Of a stretch of DNA of 64,000 bases, positions 53,154 through 60,931 are shown piece after piece. The position numbers and the translations under genes are program-made. Location: the NCBI RefSeq assembly GCF_042647465.1, contig NZ_JBHRVN010000004.1. One strand, written 5' to 3'. How positions within the stretch are numbered: the stretch's first letter is position 1; each line of letters starts with the position of its first letter. Source of the DNA: Wagnerdoeblera intermedia. GTDB taxonomy: Bacteria; Pseudomonadota; Alphaproteobacteria; Rhodobacterales; Rhodobacteraceae. A model generated the notes under the pieces. That model was not told the DNA's origin and searched no databases. It worked only from the letters and a program-made list of their open reading frames with translations.

Positions 53154-53432
53154 ATGAAACGGGACTTGGCGGAAACGCTTGCGCTTCAAGCGCTTGGCTG
53201 GATTGCGAGTGAGGATGAACTCTTCGGGGTTTTCTTGAATGCGACCGGAGCGAGCCAAAGCGACCTTCGTGAACAGGCAGGCAATGCGCATTTTCTGGGC
53301 GCGGTTCTCGACTTCATTCTGCAGGAAGATGACCGGGTGCTGCGCTTTGCGGAAGCCGCCGGTGTGGCCCCCACGGCACCGGGGCAGGCCCGCCAGGTGC
53401 TGCCGGGCGGGGAGACACCGCATTGGACGTGA
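53154..53432 (+). CDS. DUF3572 protein
   Basis: A 92-residue acidic, mostly helical protein: ETLALQALGWIASEDELFGVFLNATGA and FLGAVLDFILQEDDRVLRFAEAAG. This matches the small alphaproteobacterial DUF3572 family, of unknown function. It is just before, and overlaps by ten bases, a HAD phosphatase gene, a neighbour I recall for this family. Confidence 0.8.
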   Translation: MKRDLAETLALQALGWIASEDELFGVFLNATGASQSDLREQAGNAHFLGAVLDFILQEDDRVLRFAEAAGVAPTAPGQARQVLPGGETPHWT

Positions 53433-54130
53433 CCGCTCTGCCCATCCGGGGGCTGATCTTCGACAAAGACGGCACGCTGTTTGATTTTCGCCGCACCTGG
53501 AGTGCCTGGTCCGCGGCGCTTCTGGAGGATCTGGCCCCCGGCGATCCCGCCCGTCAGAACGAGATGGCGGCGGCCATCGGCTTTTGCCGCGAGACGCTGG
53601 ACTTTCGCGCACTCAGCCCGGTGATCGCGGGAACTCCGGCTGAGGTGGCGGCCTTATTGCTGCCCTTCCTGCCGGGGCAGCAGATGGCGCCGCTGGTGGA
53701 CCGGATGAACCGGCTGGCCGAGGATGTGCCCCTGGCCGAAGTGGTGCCGCTTGCGCCGTTGCTGCGTGATCTGATTGCGCGCGGCTATGTCCTGGGCGTT
53801 GCGACCAATGATGCCGAAGCCCCGGCGCGCGCGCATCTGAGCCGCAGCGGGATCAGCGGATTTTTTGACTTCGTTGCGGGCTGCGATTCAGGCTTTGGCG
53901 CCAAACCGGCGGCAGGGCAGCTCAGGGCCTTTTGCCGGGCCACCGGCCTTGTGCCCGAGGAGGTCGCAATGATCGGGGACAGCACCCATGATCTTCATGC
54001 CGCAGAAGCCGCAGGCATGACGGCTGTGGCGGTTCTGACCGGCATTGCGACCGAAACCGATCTGGCACCGGTGGCGGATGTGGTTCTACGCGATATCGGC
54101 GGATTGCCGGAGTGGCTTTCGCTTAAATGA
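53423..54130 (+). CDS. HAD-superfamily phosphatase (phosphoglycolate-phosphatase-like)
   Basis: A 235-residue hydrolase. Motif I is IFDKDGTLFD, motif II is GVATND, the motif III Lys is in FGAKPAAGQL, and motif IV is MIGDSTHDLHAAEAAG. A helical cap (about 25-90) follows motif I, as in Gph-type enzymes. The substrate is not determined. The start is TTG at 53423, 8 nt after GGAG; a GTG at 53429 that overlaps the DUF3572 stop is the alternative but is too far from that site. The end overlaps the convergent Nudix gene by 8 bp. Confidence 0.85.
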   Translation: MDVTALPIRGLIFDKDGTLFDFRRTWSAWSAALLEDLAPGDPARQNEMAAAIGFCRETLDFRALSPVIAGTPAEVAALLLPFLPGQQMAPLVDRMNRLAEDVPLAEVVPLAPLLRDLIARGYVLGVATNDAEAPARAHLSRSGISGFFDFVAGCDSGFGAKPAAGQLRAFCRATGLVPEEVAMIGDSTHDLHAAEAAGMTAVAVLTGIATETDLAPVADVVLRDIGGLPEWLSLK

Positions 54131-54815
54131 TGCGGCGAAACTGCGGGACGGGGCCGGAGTTGTCGAAGAAGGGCACCCCTTCGTCGCGGCTGCGGCCCTC
54201 AAGGTGATGGCCGATCTCGGCCAGAACCACCTCGGTGATGAAGGGCAGATCGAAAGAGCGGACGCGTCGCAGCGGGATCCACTGCAGGTGCGACAGCTCA
54301 TCCTGGGCGTCGGAGAAATCATCGGTATCCCCCGTAAGCGCCGAGGCATCCGCCAGAAAGAAGCGCGCATCAAAGCGGCGCGGGCGGCCCGGCGGGGTGA
54401 TGGCGCGGAACACGAACTGAAGCCCCGCCGCATCGGGCAAAAGACCGCGTGCGGCAAGTTTTTCCCAATCACCGCCCGGTGCATCGGGCCAGTCTCCGGG
54501 CTGTGCAAGCGTCAGGCCGGTTTCCTCCCAAAGCTCCCGCACCGCCGTGACGGCGAGGGCAGCGGCCGTCAGGCCGGGCAGGGTGGTCTGCTGCGGATAG
54601 GCTGACAGCAGCGCCTCGCAGCGGGCATTCAGGGGGCGGGCAAGCGGGACCGAAGTATCGCCGTGATCCACGGCACCGCCGGGAAAGACGAACTTATTGG
54701 GCATAAAAGCCGCAGCCGCACCGCGCTGACCCATCAGAACCTCAGGTCCTTCACGGCCCTCGCGCGACAGAATGATCGTTGCGGCGTCGCGCAGGCGGCT
54801 TTTATCCTCAGTCAT
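54123..54815 (-). CDS. Nudix hydrolase with long insertion (NUDT19-like)
   Basis: A 230-residue hydrolase. DAATIILSREG and VLMGQRGAAAAFMPNKFVFPGGAVD open the domain. The second half of the Nudix box, VRELWEETGL, comes about 50 residues later, so the box has a long insertion between its Gly and its REUxEE part. This is the pattern of the NUDT19/RNase-like branch, some of which act on CoA derivatives. Substrate unknown. It is on the minus strand, with the DUF983 gene upstream by 27 bp. Confidence 0.82.
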   Translation of the reverse strand: MTEDKSRLRDAATIILSREGREGPEVLMGQRGAAAAFMPNKFVFPGGAVDHGDTSVPLARPLNARCEALLSAYPQQTTLPGLTAAALAVTAVRELWEETGLTLAQPGDWPDAPGGDWEKLAARGLLPDAAGLQFVFRAITPPGRPRRFDARFFLADASALTGDTDDFSDAQDELSHLQWIPLRRVRSFDLPFITEVVLAEIGHHLEGRSRDEGVPFFDNSGPVPQFRRII

Positions 54816-54842
54816 GCTCTCCCTTTCCCCCCTGATGACGCT

Positions 54843-55244
54843 TCAGCGCGCGCTGACGCGGCCAAAGCCGTGCATGCGCCGCGACCACTGGACCCCGATC
54901 AGCGCGCCTTTCAGACGCGGCAGGAAATAAAGCGACATCGCAACAGCGGCCACCGAGAAGAGGACCGAGAGCATGACCGGATCGGGGCGATACTTGGTGA
55001 AAGCCACATAAAGCAGCGGCCCGAGGATTTTGCCGACCAGAACGATGGTCAGATAGGCCGGGCCGTCATCGGCGCGGTGATGGTAGAATTCCTCACCACA
55101 CTCCGAACAGGCGGTGTTCACCTTAAGATAGCCGTCAAAGAGCGCCCCCTCGCCGCAATGCGGGCAGCGACGCAGATAGCCCTTTTTCATGGCGGGCCAC
55201 ATCGGGCGGTCGTCGACGATCGCGGTGGTGACTGACTGGCTCAT
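54843..55244 (-). CDS. DUF983 zinc-ribbon membrane protein
   Basis: A 133-residue protein with a zinc ribbon near the N-terminus (RCPHCGEGALFDGYL and TACSECGEEF, residues about 26-53) and two membrane helices (about 63-82 and 88-110). This matches DUF983, common in alphaproteobacteria and of unknown function. It is first in a likely operon with the Nudix gene. Confidence 0.87.
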   Translation of the reverse strand: MSQSVTTAIVDDRPMWPAMKKGYLRRCPHCGEGALFDGYLKVNTACSECGEEFYHHRADDGPAYLTIVLVGKILGPLLYVAFTKYRPDPVMLSVLFSVAAVAMSLYFLPRLKGALIGVQWSRRMHGFGRVSAR

Positions 55245-55509
55245 GGTAATGCCTTTCCCTCAGGTCCTGAACGCATATGGGTTGCCCGAAGGCATAGCGC
55301 ATCCTGCTTGTGCCAGACTGCGGCAAGGTGCCGCAATAGCCTGTTTTCCGGGCAGATGGTCCTTGCGTTCTTCCTGCATCCCTTTCGCGGCGGAAAAGCT
55401 GTTCTGACGCCCCCTGCAAATTTTTTTACGACAGTTTCGACGGAAAGCCGTCCGGGCCGCGTTTGACTGATATCGACGGGCAATGAGCCCGGAGGAAAAG
55501 GAGACGGAA
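55245..55509. promoter_or_regulatory. Divergent region DUF983 / EF-hand gene
   Basis: About 265 bp. A palindrome TGCGGCA-AGG-TGCCGCA lies at 55319-55335, 75 bp before the DUF983 start, and may be an operator or short hairpin. The stretch 55420-55440 (AAATTTTTTTACGAC) is AT-rich. No promoter hexamers can be called with certainty. Confidence 0.35.
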
Positions 55510-56170
55510 ATGATCAGCAAGACCCTTCGCCCGGTGGCACCGGCTCTCGCTTCGGTTCTGGCCCTCGTGCTTGCAACCGGCGCTGTCAGCGCACAGGACG
55601 CAGGCGCGGCACCGGCAAAGCGCCCGGCCCCGCTGATGCAGCTCGACACCGATGGGGACGGCCGCATCACCCGCGCGGAATGGGATGCCCCCCCGCCTTG
55701 AGCGCCTCAAGGCTATGGATCCCGATCAGGACGGCTTTGTCACGCTCGAAGAGATGAAGGCCGATGCAGTGGCCCGCGCCACCAAACGCGCCGAGGCTAT
55801 GGCGGAGCGTCGCTTCAATCGTCTCGACACCGATGGCGACGGCAAAATCTCGGCCGCTGAGGCCATGATGGCCCCCCCTGAGGGACGGCCTGGTCCCAAA
55901 GGCGGCAAAGGCCACGGCCCGCGCGGCAAAGCCATGGGCCCGATGGGCGGGGATTTCCACGCGAACTTCTTTGAGCGCCTTGATGCCGACAAAGACGGCG
56001 TGCTGAGCGCCGAGGAGCTTGAGGCCGCGAAAAAGCGGATGGAGCGCGGCCCGCGCCATGGCGCAAAGGGTCACCACGGCCACCACGGTCCTGAGGGCGA
56101 GCGTGGCCCGCGCGGACCGCGCCCGGAAGCTGCCCCGGAGGCGGGGGCTGACAAACCGGCCGGGAACTGA
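55510..56170 (+). pseudogene. Exported EF-hand protein, frameshifted at a C run
   Basis: A calcium-binding, periplasmic protein. Frame one gives a signal peptide (about residues 1-27, ending VSAQ) and a first EF-hand loop DTDGDGRITRAEW, then stops at 55701. From 55695 the next frame continues RLERLKAMDPDQDGFVTLEEM, DTDGDGKISAAEA and DADKDGVLSAEEL, then a His/Gly/Pro-rich tail to 56170. The shift is at a run of seven C at 55688-55694; six would restore one product of about 219 residues with four loops. GGAG precedes the ATG at 55510. It lies 75 bp before an ECF sigma gene and may be in the same unit. Confidence 0.85.
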
Positions 56171-56245
56171 CAGGTTCCCCCGGCGGGGCGCTGAGCTTCG
56201 CCGGGGGGCCTTGCCTTTCGCTTTGTAACGGTATGCGCAGGGAAA

Positions 56246-56833
56246 ATGGCGTTGGATTCTGATCTTGGCCCGGCCTCCGAAGAGGCGCTGCTGCGTCTCT
56301 ATGCCAATGGCGACGATCAGGCGGCACGCGAGCTGGCGCGGCGCTTTCTGCCCCGGGTTCTGGCCTATGGGCGGCGGATGCTCGGCGATGGCGATGAGGC
56401 GCAGGATGTGGCCCAGGAGGCCATGGTGCGGCTCTGGCGGATCGCGCCTGAGTGGCGCTCGGGAGAGGCGCAGGTCTCGACCTGGCTCTGGCGGGTGACG
56501 GCGAACCTCTGCACCGACCGGCTGCGGCGCAGGCGGGGCGGCGTGGCGCTTGAAGATGCCCCCGAGCCTGAGGATGACGCGCCCTCGGCCCTCCAGCAGA
56601 TGGTCGAGGCCAACCGCGCGGCCGCCCTTGAGGCTGCGCTGCAGAAACTGCCCGAACGGCAGCGCCAGGCCGTGGTGCTGCGCCACCTTGAAGGGCTGAG
56701 CAATCCCGAAATCGCCGAGGTCATGGCGATCGGGGTTGAGGCGGTGGAAAGTCTGACGGCGCGCGGAAAGCGTGCATTGAGCGCCCTTTTGTCGGGGCAG
56801 AAGCAGGAACTGGGGTATGAAGATGACCGCTGA
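56246..56833 (+). CDS. ECF-type RNA polymerase sigma factor
   Basis: A 195-residue alternative sigma factor. Region 2 has GDGDEAQDVAQEAMVRLWR and STWLWRVTANLCTDRLRRR. Region 4 has LPERQRQAVVLRHLEGLSNPEIAEVMAIGVEAVESLTARGKRAL, quoted here as its start, with the helix-turn-helix. Regions 1 and 3 are absent, as in the ECF class. It overlaps the next gene by 17 bp. That gene, a one-helix membrane protein, may be the anti-sigma factor. The cluster with an EF-hand protein and a heavy-metal-sensor-like protein suggests an envelope or metal stress signal. Confidence 0.9.
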   Translation: MALDSDLGPASEEALLRLYANGDDQAARELARRFLPRVLAYGRRMLGDGDEAQDVAQEAMVRLWRIAPEWRSGEAQVSTWLWRVTANLCTDRLRRRRGGVALEDAPEPEDDAPSALQQMVEANRAAALEAALQKLPERQRQAVVLRHLEGLSNPEIAEVMAIGVEAVESLTARGKRALSALLSGQKQELGYEDDR

Positions 56834-57248
56834 TAAATCGCTGAGAGATCACGATGAGGATGCTTTCCTTGATGCCTTTTTCATCGCCGCCCGGGCGCAG
56901 CCTGAAAGGGTGCCTGAGGCGCTGACGGATCAGGTCCTGCAGCGCGCCGCCGAATTGCAGCCCCGCGCAGCGCCGCTGGCGGCTGCGCCCGCCCGTCCCG
57001 GACGGGGCCGGATCGCGGGCTTTTTCGCGGGGCTGTTTGGCGGCGGCCTTTATGCCGGTCAGCTCGCGGGTATTGCCCTGGCGGCTGTGGCTGGTGTCTG
57101 GATGGGGCTGGTTCAGCCCGTAAGCCTTGGCATTGCCGGTGATATCGACGCTGAATTTATTGAAACGATTGAACTTCTGCCCGATGGCCCGGATGTCTGG
57201 GCGCAGGAGTTGGGGCTGGATCTGGGGACGGAAGACCGCGATGACTGA
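56817..57248 (+). CDS. One-helix membrane protein, possible anti-sigma factor
   Basis: A 143-residue protein that I do not recognise as a named family. Its acidic cytoplasmic N-terminus (RDHDEDAFLDAFFIAAR) and helical segment (about 30-50) are followed by a Pro/Ala linker, one or two hydrophobic segments (about 67-105), and a short acidic periplasmic tail. It is encoded directly after the ECF sigma with a 17-bp overlap, the usual place for an anti-sigma factor, and its single-pass layout fits. Zinc-binding HxxxCxxC is absent. The role is inferred from context only. The stop overlaps the next gene by 8 bp. Confidence 0.55.
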   Translation: MKMTADKSLRDHDEDAFLDAFFIAARAQPERVPEALTDQVLQRAAELQPRAAPLAAAPARPGRGRIAGFFAGLFGGGLYAGQLAGIALAAVAGVWMGLVQPVSLGIAGDIDAEFIETIELLPDGPDVWAQELGLDLGTEDRDD

Positions 57249-57768
57249 GCCATTGAATACCCCTCGTGCTTCGCGCCTTCGGGCGCGGACCTGGATCCTG
57301 ACGCTGTCGCTCGCGGCCAATGTGCTGGTGGCGGGGGTGGGTCTGGGCACCTGGCTGCGCCACTCCGGCCCGCCGCCCGAGCCGCCGCAGGCGGAGCGGC
57401 GTCTGGGCTTTGGTCAATGGGCGGCGGGGCTGGAGCGCGAAGATCACCGCGCCCTGCGCCAGGCCTTCGAGGCCCGGGGCATGGATTTCCGGGGCCTGCG
57501 TCAGGCTGAGATGGCCGATCGCCGCGCGCTGCTTGAGGTTTTGCAGAAAGTCCCCTTCGACGCTTTGGCTTTTGCTGAGATCACCGACCGGATCACGGCC
57601 CGCGCCATGGACCGGATGTCCCTGGGCAATGAGCTGATCCGCGATCACGTCATTGCCATGGACGACGCCCGCCGCCGCGCCTTTGCCGAGCGTCTGGAGG
57701 TTGCGGTGAAAAAGTCCGAAGCCCCGCCGCGCCCGCGTGCGGAGCGTCAGGGCACCGCGCAGGATTAA
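57241..57768 (+). CDS. Periplasmic heavy-metal-sensor-like protein (CpxP/CnrX-type)
   Basis: A 175-residue protein with an N-terminal membrane anchor (about 18-38, TWILTLSLAANVLVAGVGLG) and a helical periplasmic part. LRQAFEARGMDFRGLRQAEMADRRALLEVLQ and ITDRITARAMDRMSLGNELIRDHV resemble the LTxxQ-free heavy-metal resistance group to which CnrX belongs. His are few, so I cannot identify a metal site. I chose the ATG at 57241 over the longer frame from 57127, which lies inside the previous gene. It is the last gene of the sigma cluster. Confidence 0.75.
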   Translation: MTEPLNTPRASRLRARTWILTLSLAANVLVAGVGLGTWLRHSGPPPEPPQAERRLGFGQWAAGLEREDHRALRQAFEARGMDFRGLRQAEMADRRALLEVLQKVPFDALAFAEITDRITARAMDRMSLGNELIRDHVIAMDDARRRAFAERLEVAVKKSEAPPRPRAERQGTAQD

Positions 57769-57771
57769 CCC

Positions 57772-58662
57772 TCAGAGCAGCTGCTGCTGGCTTGCGGCAA
57801 GTTCGCTCAGCAGCCAGTTGCGCACCACACGCAGCCGGCGCGTGCCGATGTGATCGCGGTGCGCAGTCAGCCAGTAGCTGCGCCTGAGCCGGATCTGATC
57901 GTCCAGAACCGGCACCAGCCCCGGCGTGCCGCGCGCCACATAACAGGGCAGCACTGCCAGCCCCAGACCGCGCTGCGCGGCCATGGCCTGGTTGAAGATG
58001 CTGGCACTGCGAAACACCGGGCGCAGACCGGGGCGCAATTCGTCGAGGTAATCCAGCGCCGGGGTGATCAGCATCTCTTCGATGTAACCGACAAACGGCA
58101 GGTCGTTCAGGGCCTCAGCGCTTTCAGGCTGACCCTTGGCGGCCAGAAGATCTGCCGCGCCGTAAAGCGCCAGCGCATAGTCGCAGAGCTTCTCAGACTG
58201 CCAGCCGCCCCGCTGCACCGGGTCGAGCGTTATGGTCACATCCGCCTCGCGGCGTGAGAGGGACAACACCTGCGTCAGGGTGATGAGATCGAGGGTAAGC
58301 CGCGGAAACCGCTCCAGAAACCGCCCGAGAAGCTGGTCGCTGAAAAAGGCGCCGAACCCTTCCGGCACCGCCATGCGCAGCACACCGGACAGTCCCGGAT
58401 CGCGGGATTCTTCCGGGCTGACAAGGGCAGAGGCCTCTTCCATCTTTTCTGCCTGAGCGATCAGCCGCCGCCCTGAGGTGGTGAGGCCATAGCCTCTGGC
58501 CGAGCGCTCAAAAAGCCGCTGCCCAAGGCCCTCTTCCAGCCGTTCGATGCGCCGTGCCACGGTGACATGAGAGGTGCCAAGCGCGCGGGCCGCGCCGCTG
58601 AGCTGCCCGTCGCGGGCCAGGGCAAGGAAGAACCGCAGGTCATCCCAGTTGAAGTGGTCCAT
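57772..58662 (-). CDS. LysR-family transcriptional regulator
   Basis: A 296-residue regulator. The N-terminal winged helix-turn-helix is FNWDDLRFFLALARDGQLSGAARALGTSHVTVARRI, of which I quote the start; the linker helix follows, and the effector-binding domain runs from about 90 to 290. It is divergent from the GMC oxidoreductase gene with 158 bp between. A motif next to its own start occurs in mirror orientation before the oxidoreductase gene. It therefore probably controls both. The effector is not evident. Confidence 0.9.
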   Translation of the reverse strand: MDHFNWDDLRFFLALARDGQLSGAARALGTSHVTVARRIERLEEGLGQRLFERSARGYGLTTSGRRLIAQAEKMEEASALVSPEESRDPGLSGVLRMAVPEGFGAFFSDQLLGRFLERFPRLTLDLITLTQVLSLSRREADVTITLDPVQRGGWQSEKLCDYALALYGAADLLAAKGQPESAEALNDLPFVGYIEEMLITPALDYLDELRPGLRPVFRSASIFNQAMAAQRGLGLAVLPCYVARGTPGLVPVLDDQIRLRRSYWLTAHRDHIGTRRLRVVRNWLLSELAASQQQLL

Positions 58663-58820
58663 GTCTGTTCATTTTCGTTCAGTTGCTGTGCGCAGAGTTT
58701 CACGTCTGCCCCCTTGTGCCAATGGGCTTCGCGCCGGAAACTCCGGCTCTGTTGCGGAAGGGGATCAGAGCGCCGCATCAGAGATTCTGAACGGATCTGA
58801 ACAGCACGACGGGAGAGGCC
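58663..58820. promoter_or_regulatory. Divergent promoter region with a mirrored 18-bp motif
   Basis: CTGAAC-N5-TGAACAG occurs twice, once on each strand. On plus it is at 58787-58804, with spacer GGATC. On minus it is at 58665-58682, with spacer GAAAA. Each copy reads towards the start codon that it precedes: 16 bp before the GMC ATG and 2 bp before the LysR ATG. The 13 fixed bases are identical. Each copy is a direct repeat of TGAAC at a 10-bp period. This suggests an operator pair for the LysR protein or another regulator. Confidence 0.7.
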
Positions 58821-60416
58821 ATGGAAACCTTCGACTATATCATTGTCGGCGCGGGCAGCGCTGGCTGCGTCATGGCCAATCGCCTTTCGGCAGATCCGCG
58901 CAATCGGGTGCTGCTGCTGGAGGCGGGCGGTAAAGACAATTACCACTGGATCCATATTCCGGTCGGCTATCTTTATTGCATCGACAATCCCCGCACCGAC
59001 TGGCGCTTCCGGACCGAAGCGGAAGAAGGCCTGAACGGGCGCAGCCTGATCTATCCGCGCGGCAAGGTGCTGGGCGGCTGCTCCTCGATCAACGGCATGA
59101 TCTATATGCGCGGTCAGGCGCAGGATTATGACACCTGGGCGCAGATGGGCTGCACCGGCTGGGGCTGGGACGATGTTCTGCCGCTCTTTAAGGGCATGGA
59201 AGATCACTACAAAGGCGGCACGGATCTGCATGGCTCGGGCGGTGAATGGCGGGTGGAGAAGGCCCGTCTGCACTGGCCGGTGCTGGATGCCTTCCGCGAT
59301 GCGGCGCTGCAGGCCGGGATTCCCGCGACTGATGACTTCAACAAAGGCACCAATGAGGGGGCCGGTTACTTTGAGGTCAATCAGCGCCGGGGTATTCGCT
59401 GGAATGCGTCAAAGGCGTTTCTGCATCCGGTGACGGGGCGCAGCAATCTGAAGGTGGTGACCGGCGCCCAGGCCGGGCGGCTGATCATTGAAGGTGGCGA
59501 GGTTCAGGGCGTGCGCTGGACCGTCGGCGGCCAGGAGATGGCAGCCCTTGCCCGGCGCGAGACGGTGCTTTGCGCGGGCGCCGTCGGCACCCCGCAACTG
59601 CTTGAGCTGTCGGGCGTCGGGCGCGGCGATGTTCTGGCTGCTGCGGGTGTTCAGCAGGTGGCAGAGGTCGCAGGCGTGGGCGAGAACCTGCAGGATCACC
59701 TGCAACTGCGGCTGATCTATAAGGTTAAAGGCGTTGGCACGCTGAACGAGAAAGCCTCGAGCCTTATCGGTAAGGCCATGATCGGGGCGGAATATCTGTT
59801 CAGGCGCTCCGGCCCGATGTCGATGGCCCCCAGCCAGCTCGGGATTTTCACCCGCTCCGGCCCTGAGAAGGAAACGCCGGATCTGGAATGGCACGTCCAG
59901 CCCGTCAGCCTCGATAAATTCGGCGATCCGGTGCATAAATTCCCGGCGATCACGGCGAGTGTCTGTAACCTGCGGCCCGAAAGCCGGGGCAGCATTCACA
60001 TCAAATCCGCTGACTTCCGTGAAGCCCCCTCGATCCGGCCGAATTACCTTTCGACCGAAGGCGATCTTGAGGTCGCTGCGCGCTCGATCCGGAAGACGCG
60101 CGAGATTGCGGCACAGCCTGCTTTCGCCCGCTACAGCCCGGAAGAGTTCAAGCCCGGTCCGGATTACACCTCGGAAGAGGATCTGCGCCGCGCCGCGCGT
60201 GATATCGGCACCACCATCTTCCACCCTGCCGGTACCTGCCGCATGGGCGCGGATGAGGGCGCAGTGGTCGATGCCCGCCTGCGGATGAAAGCTCTTGGCC
60301 GCCTGCGCATCGCGGATGCTTCGGTGATGCCGGTCATCACCTCAGGCAATACCAATTCGCCGACCCTGATGATTGCCGAGAAGGCCGCGAAGATGATCCT
60401 GGAGGATGCCCGCTGA
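58821..60416 (+). CDS. GMC-family oxidoreductase (choline dehydrogenase-like)
   Basis: A 531-residue FAD enzyme. The dinucleotide loop is IIVGAGSAGCVMANRLS, followed by VLLLEAGG, then PRGKVLGGCSSINGMIYMRG, and the C-terminal FAD and catalytic segments HPAGTCRMG and VMPVITSGNTNSPTLMIAEKAA. The overall layout fits alcohol or choline dehydrogenases of the BetA type. No betB, betI or choline transporter is adjacent, and the neighbouring regulator is LysR rather than BetI, so the substrate is probably another alcohol. GGGAGAGG precedes the ATG. Confidence 0.9.
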   Translation: METFDYIIVGAGSAGCVMANRLSADPRNRVLLLEAGGKDNYHWIHIPVGYLYCIDNPRTDWRFRTEAEEGLNGRSLIYPRGKVLGGCSSINGMIYMRGQAQDYDTWAQMGCTGWGWDDVLPLFKGMEDHYKGGTDLHGSGGEWRVEKARLHWPVLDAFRDAALQAGIPATDDFNKGTNEGAGYFEVNQRRGIRWNASKAFLHPVTGRSNLKVVTGAQAGRLIIEGGEVQGVRWTVGGQEMAALARRETVLCAGAVGTPQLLELSGVGRGDVLAAAGVQQVAEVAGVGENLQDHLQLRLIYKVKGVGTLNEKASSLIGKAMIGAEYLFRRSGPMSMAPSQLGIFTRSGPEKETPDLEWHVQPVSLDKFGDPVHKFPAITASVCNLRPESRGSIHIKSADFREAPSIRPNYLSTEGDLEVAARSIRKTREIAAQPAFARYSPEEFKPGPDYTSEEDLRRAARDIGTTIFHPAGTCRMGADEGAVVDARLRMKALGRLRIADASVMPVITSGNTNSPTLMIAEKAAKMILEDAR

Positions 60417-60463
60417 GCGGGGCATGCTGATCAGGCTGCACGCTTGCGCAGAGGCTCCGGGCC

Positions 60464-60490
60464 AAAGGCGCGGCTGTGCAGCCTTTTTTA
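60464..60490 (+). terminator. Possible intrinsic terminator after the GMC gene
   Basis: Stem AAAGGC/GCCTTT with an 11-nt loop that itself can pair in part, then TTTTTTA. It lies about 48 bp after the stop codon on the plus strand. Confidence 0.5.
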
Positions 60491-60718
60491 ATGGCCAGGC
60501 CAAGGGGCAGTGAGACGCGAAAACTGCAGTCTCACAGGCCCCGCCTTTTGGTCTGGTGAGCCGGCATATGATCTCCATACGGGGGATCATATCCGCGGCC
60601 ATGATCAGAGCCATCACAAAGAGAAGACTTAAGCTGACACCCATATCTGTCCTCCTCCGGATGGATCAGGGCAGTCTGGGGCGGATGTCTTTCAAAACAG
60701 TAAAACGCCGGACAGAAA

Positions 60719-60752
60719 TTAAAAAAGCCATCCCGAAGGATGGCTTTTTTAA
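60719..60752. terminator. Strong bidirectional terminator at the end of tRNA-Gly
   Basis: A perfect 15-bp stem (TTAAAAAAGCCATCC / GGATGGCTTTTTTAA) with a CGAA loop. It begins 3 bp after the tRNA-Gly CCA on the minus strand, so it ends that transcript. It also blocks plus-strand transcription from the left. Confidence 0.95.
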
Positions 60753-60754
60753 AC

Positions 60755-60829
60755 TGGAGCGGGCGAGGCGATTCGAACGCCCGACCCTAACCTTGGCAAG
60801 GTTATGCTCTACCCCTGAGCTACGCCCGC
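60755..60829 (-). tRNA. tRNA-Gly (GCC)
   Basis: A 75-nt cloverleaf on the minus strand with encoded CCA. Acceptor GCGGGCG/CGCCCGC, anticodon stem AACCT-TGCCAAG with anticodon GCC, and T-loop GTTCGAAT. It is followed directly by a strong terminator. Confidence 0.97.
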
Positions 60830-60931
60830 TCTCTGTGAGGGGGTATTTACGTCCGCCCGCCGCGCTCTGCAAGAGAAAAAATGACGGCGGGCGAAAATTT
60901 AGAAGTCTCTGATAAGGCGGGGCTTTCCGCG

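Larger units (their letters stand above)
60417..60754. other. Intergenic region with terminators and a doubtful small ORF
   Basis: About 340 bp between the GMC gene and tRNA-Gly. Terminators are listed separately. On the minus strand an ATG at 60644 follows GGAGGAGGACAGAT, an excellent ribosome binding site. It opens a frame of 100 codons to 60342 that starts with a hydrophobic stretch (MGVSLSLLFVMALIMAADM) and ends inside the GMC gene on the other strand. A small membrane peptide is possible; the C-terminal part looks random. I do not call it a gene. Confidence 0.35.

Noticed and set aside
60342..60644. 100-codon frame on minus with a very good ribosome binding site
   Set aside because: Only the first 20 residues look protein-like, and the frame runs into the GMC gene. 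I keep it as a note, not a gene.
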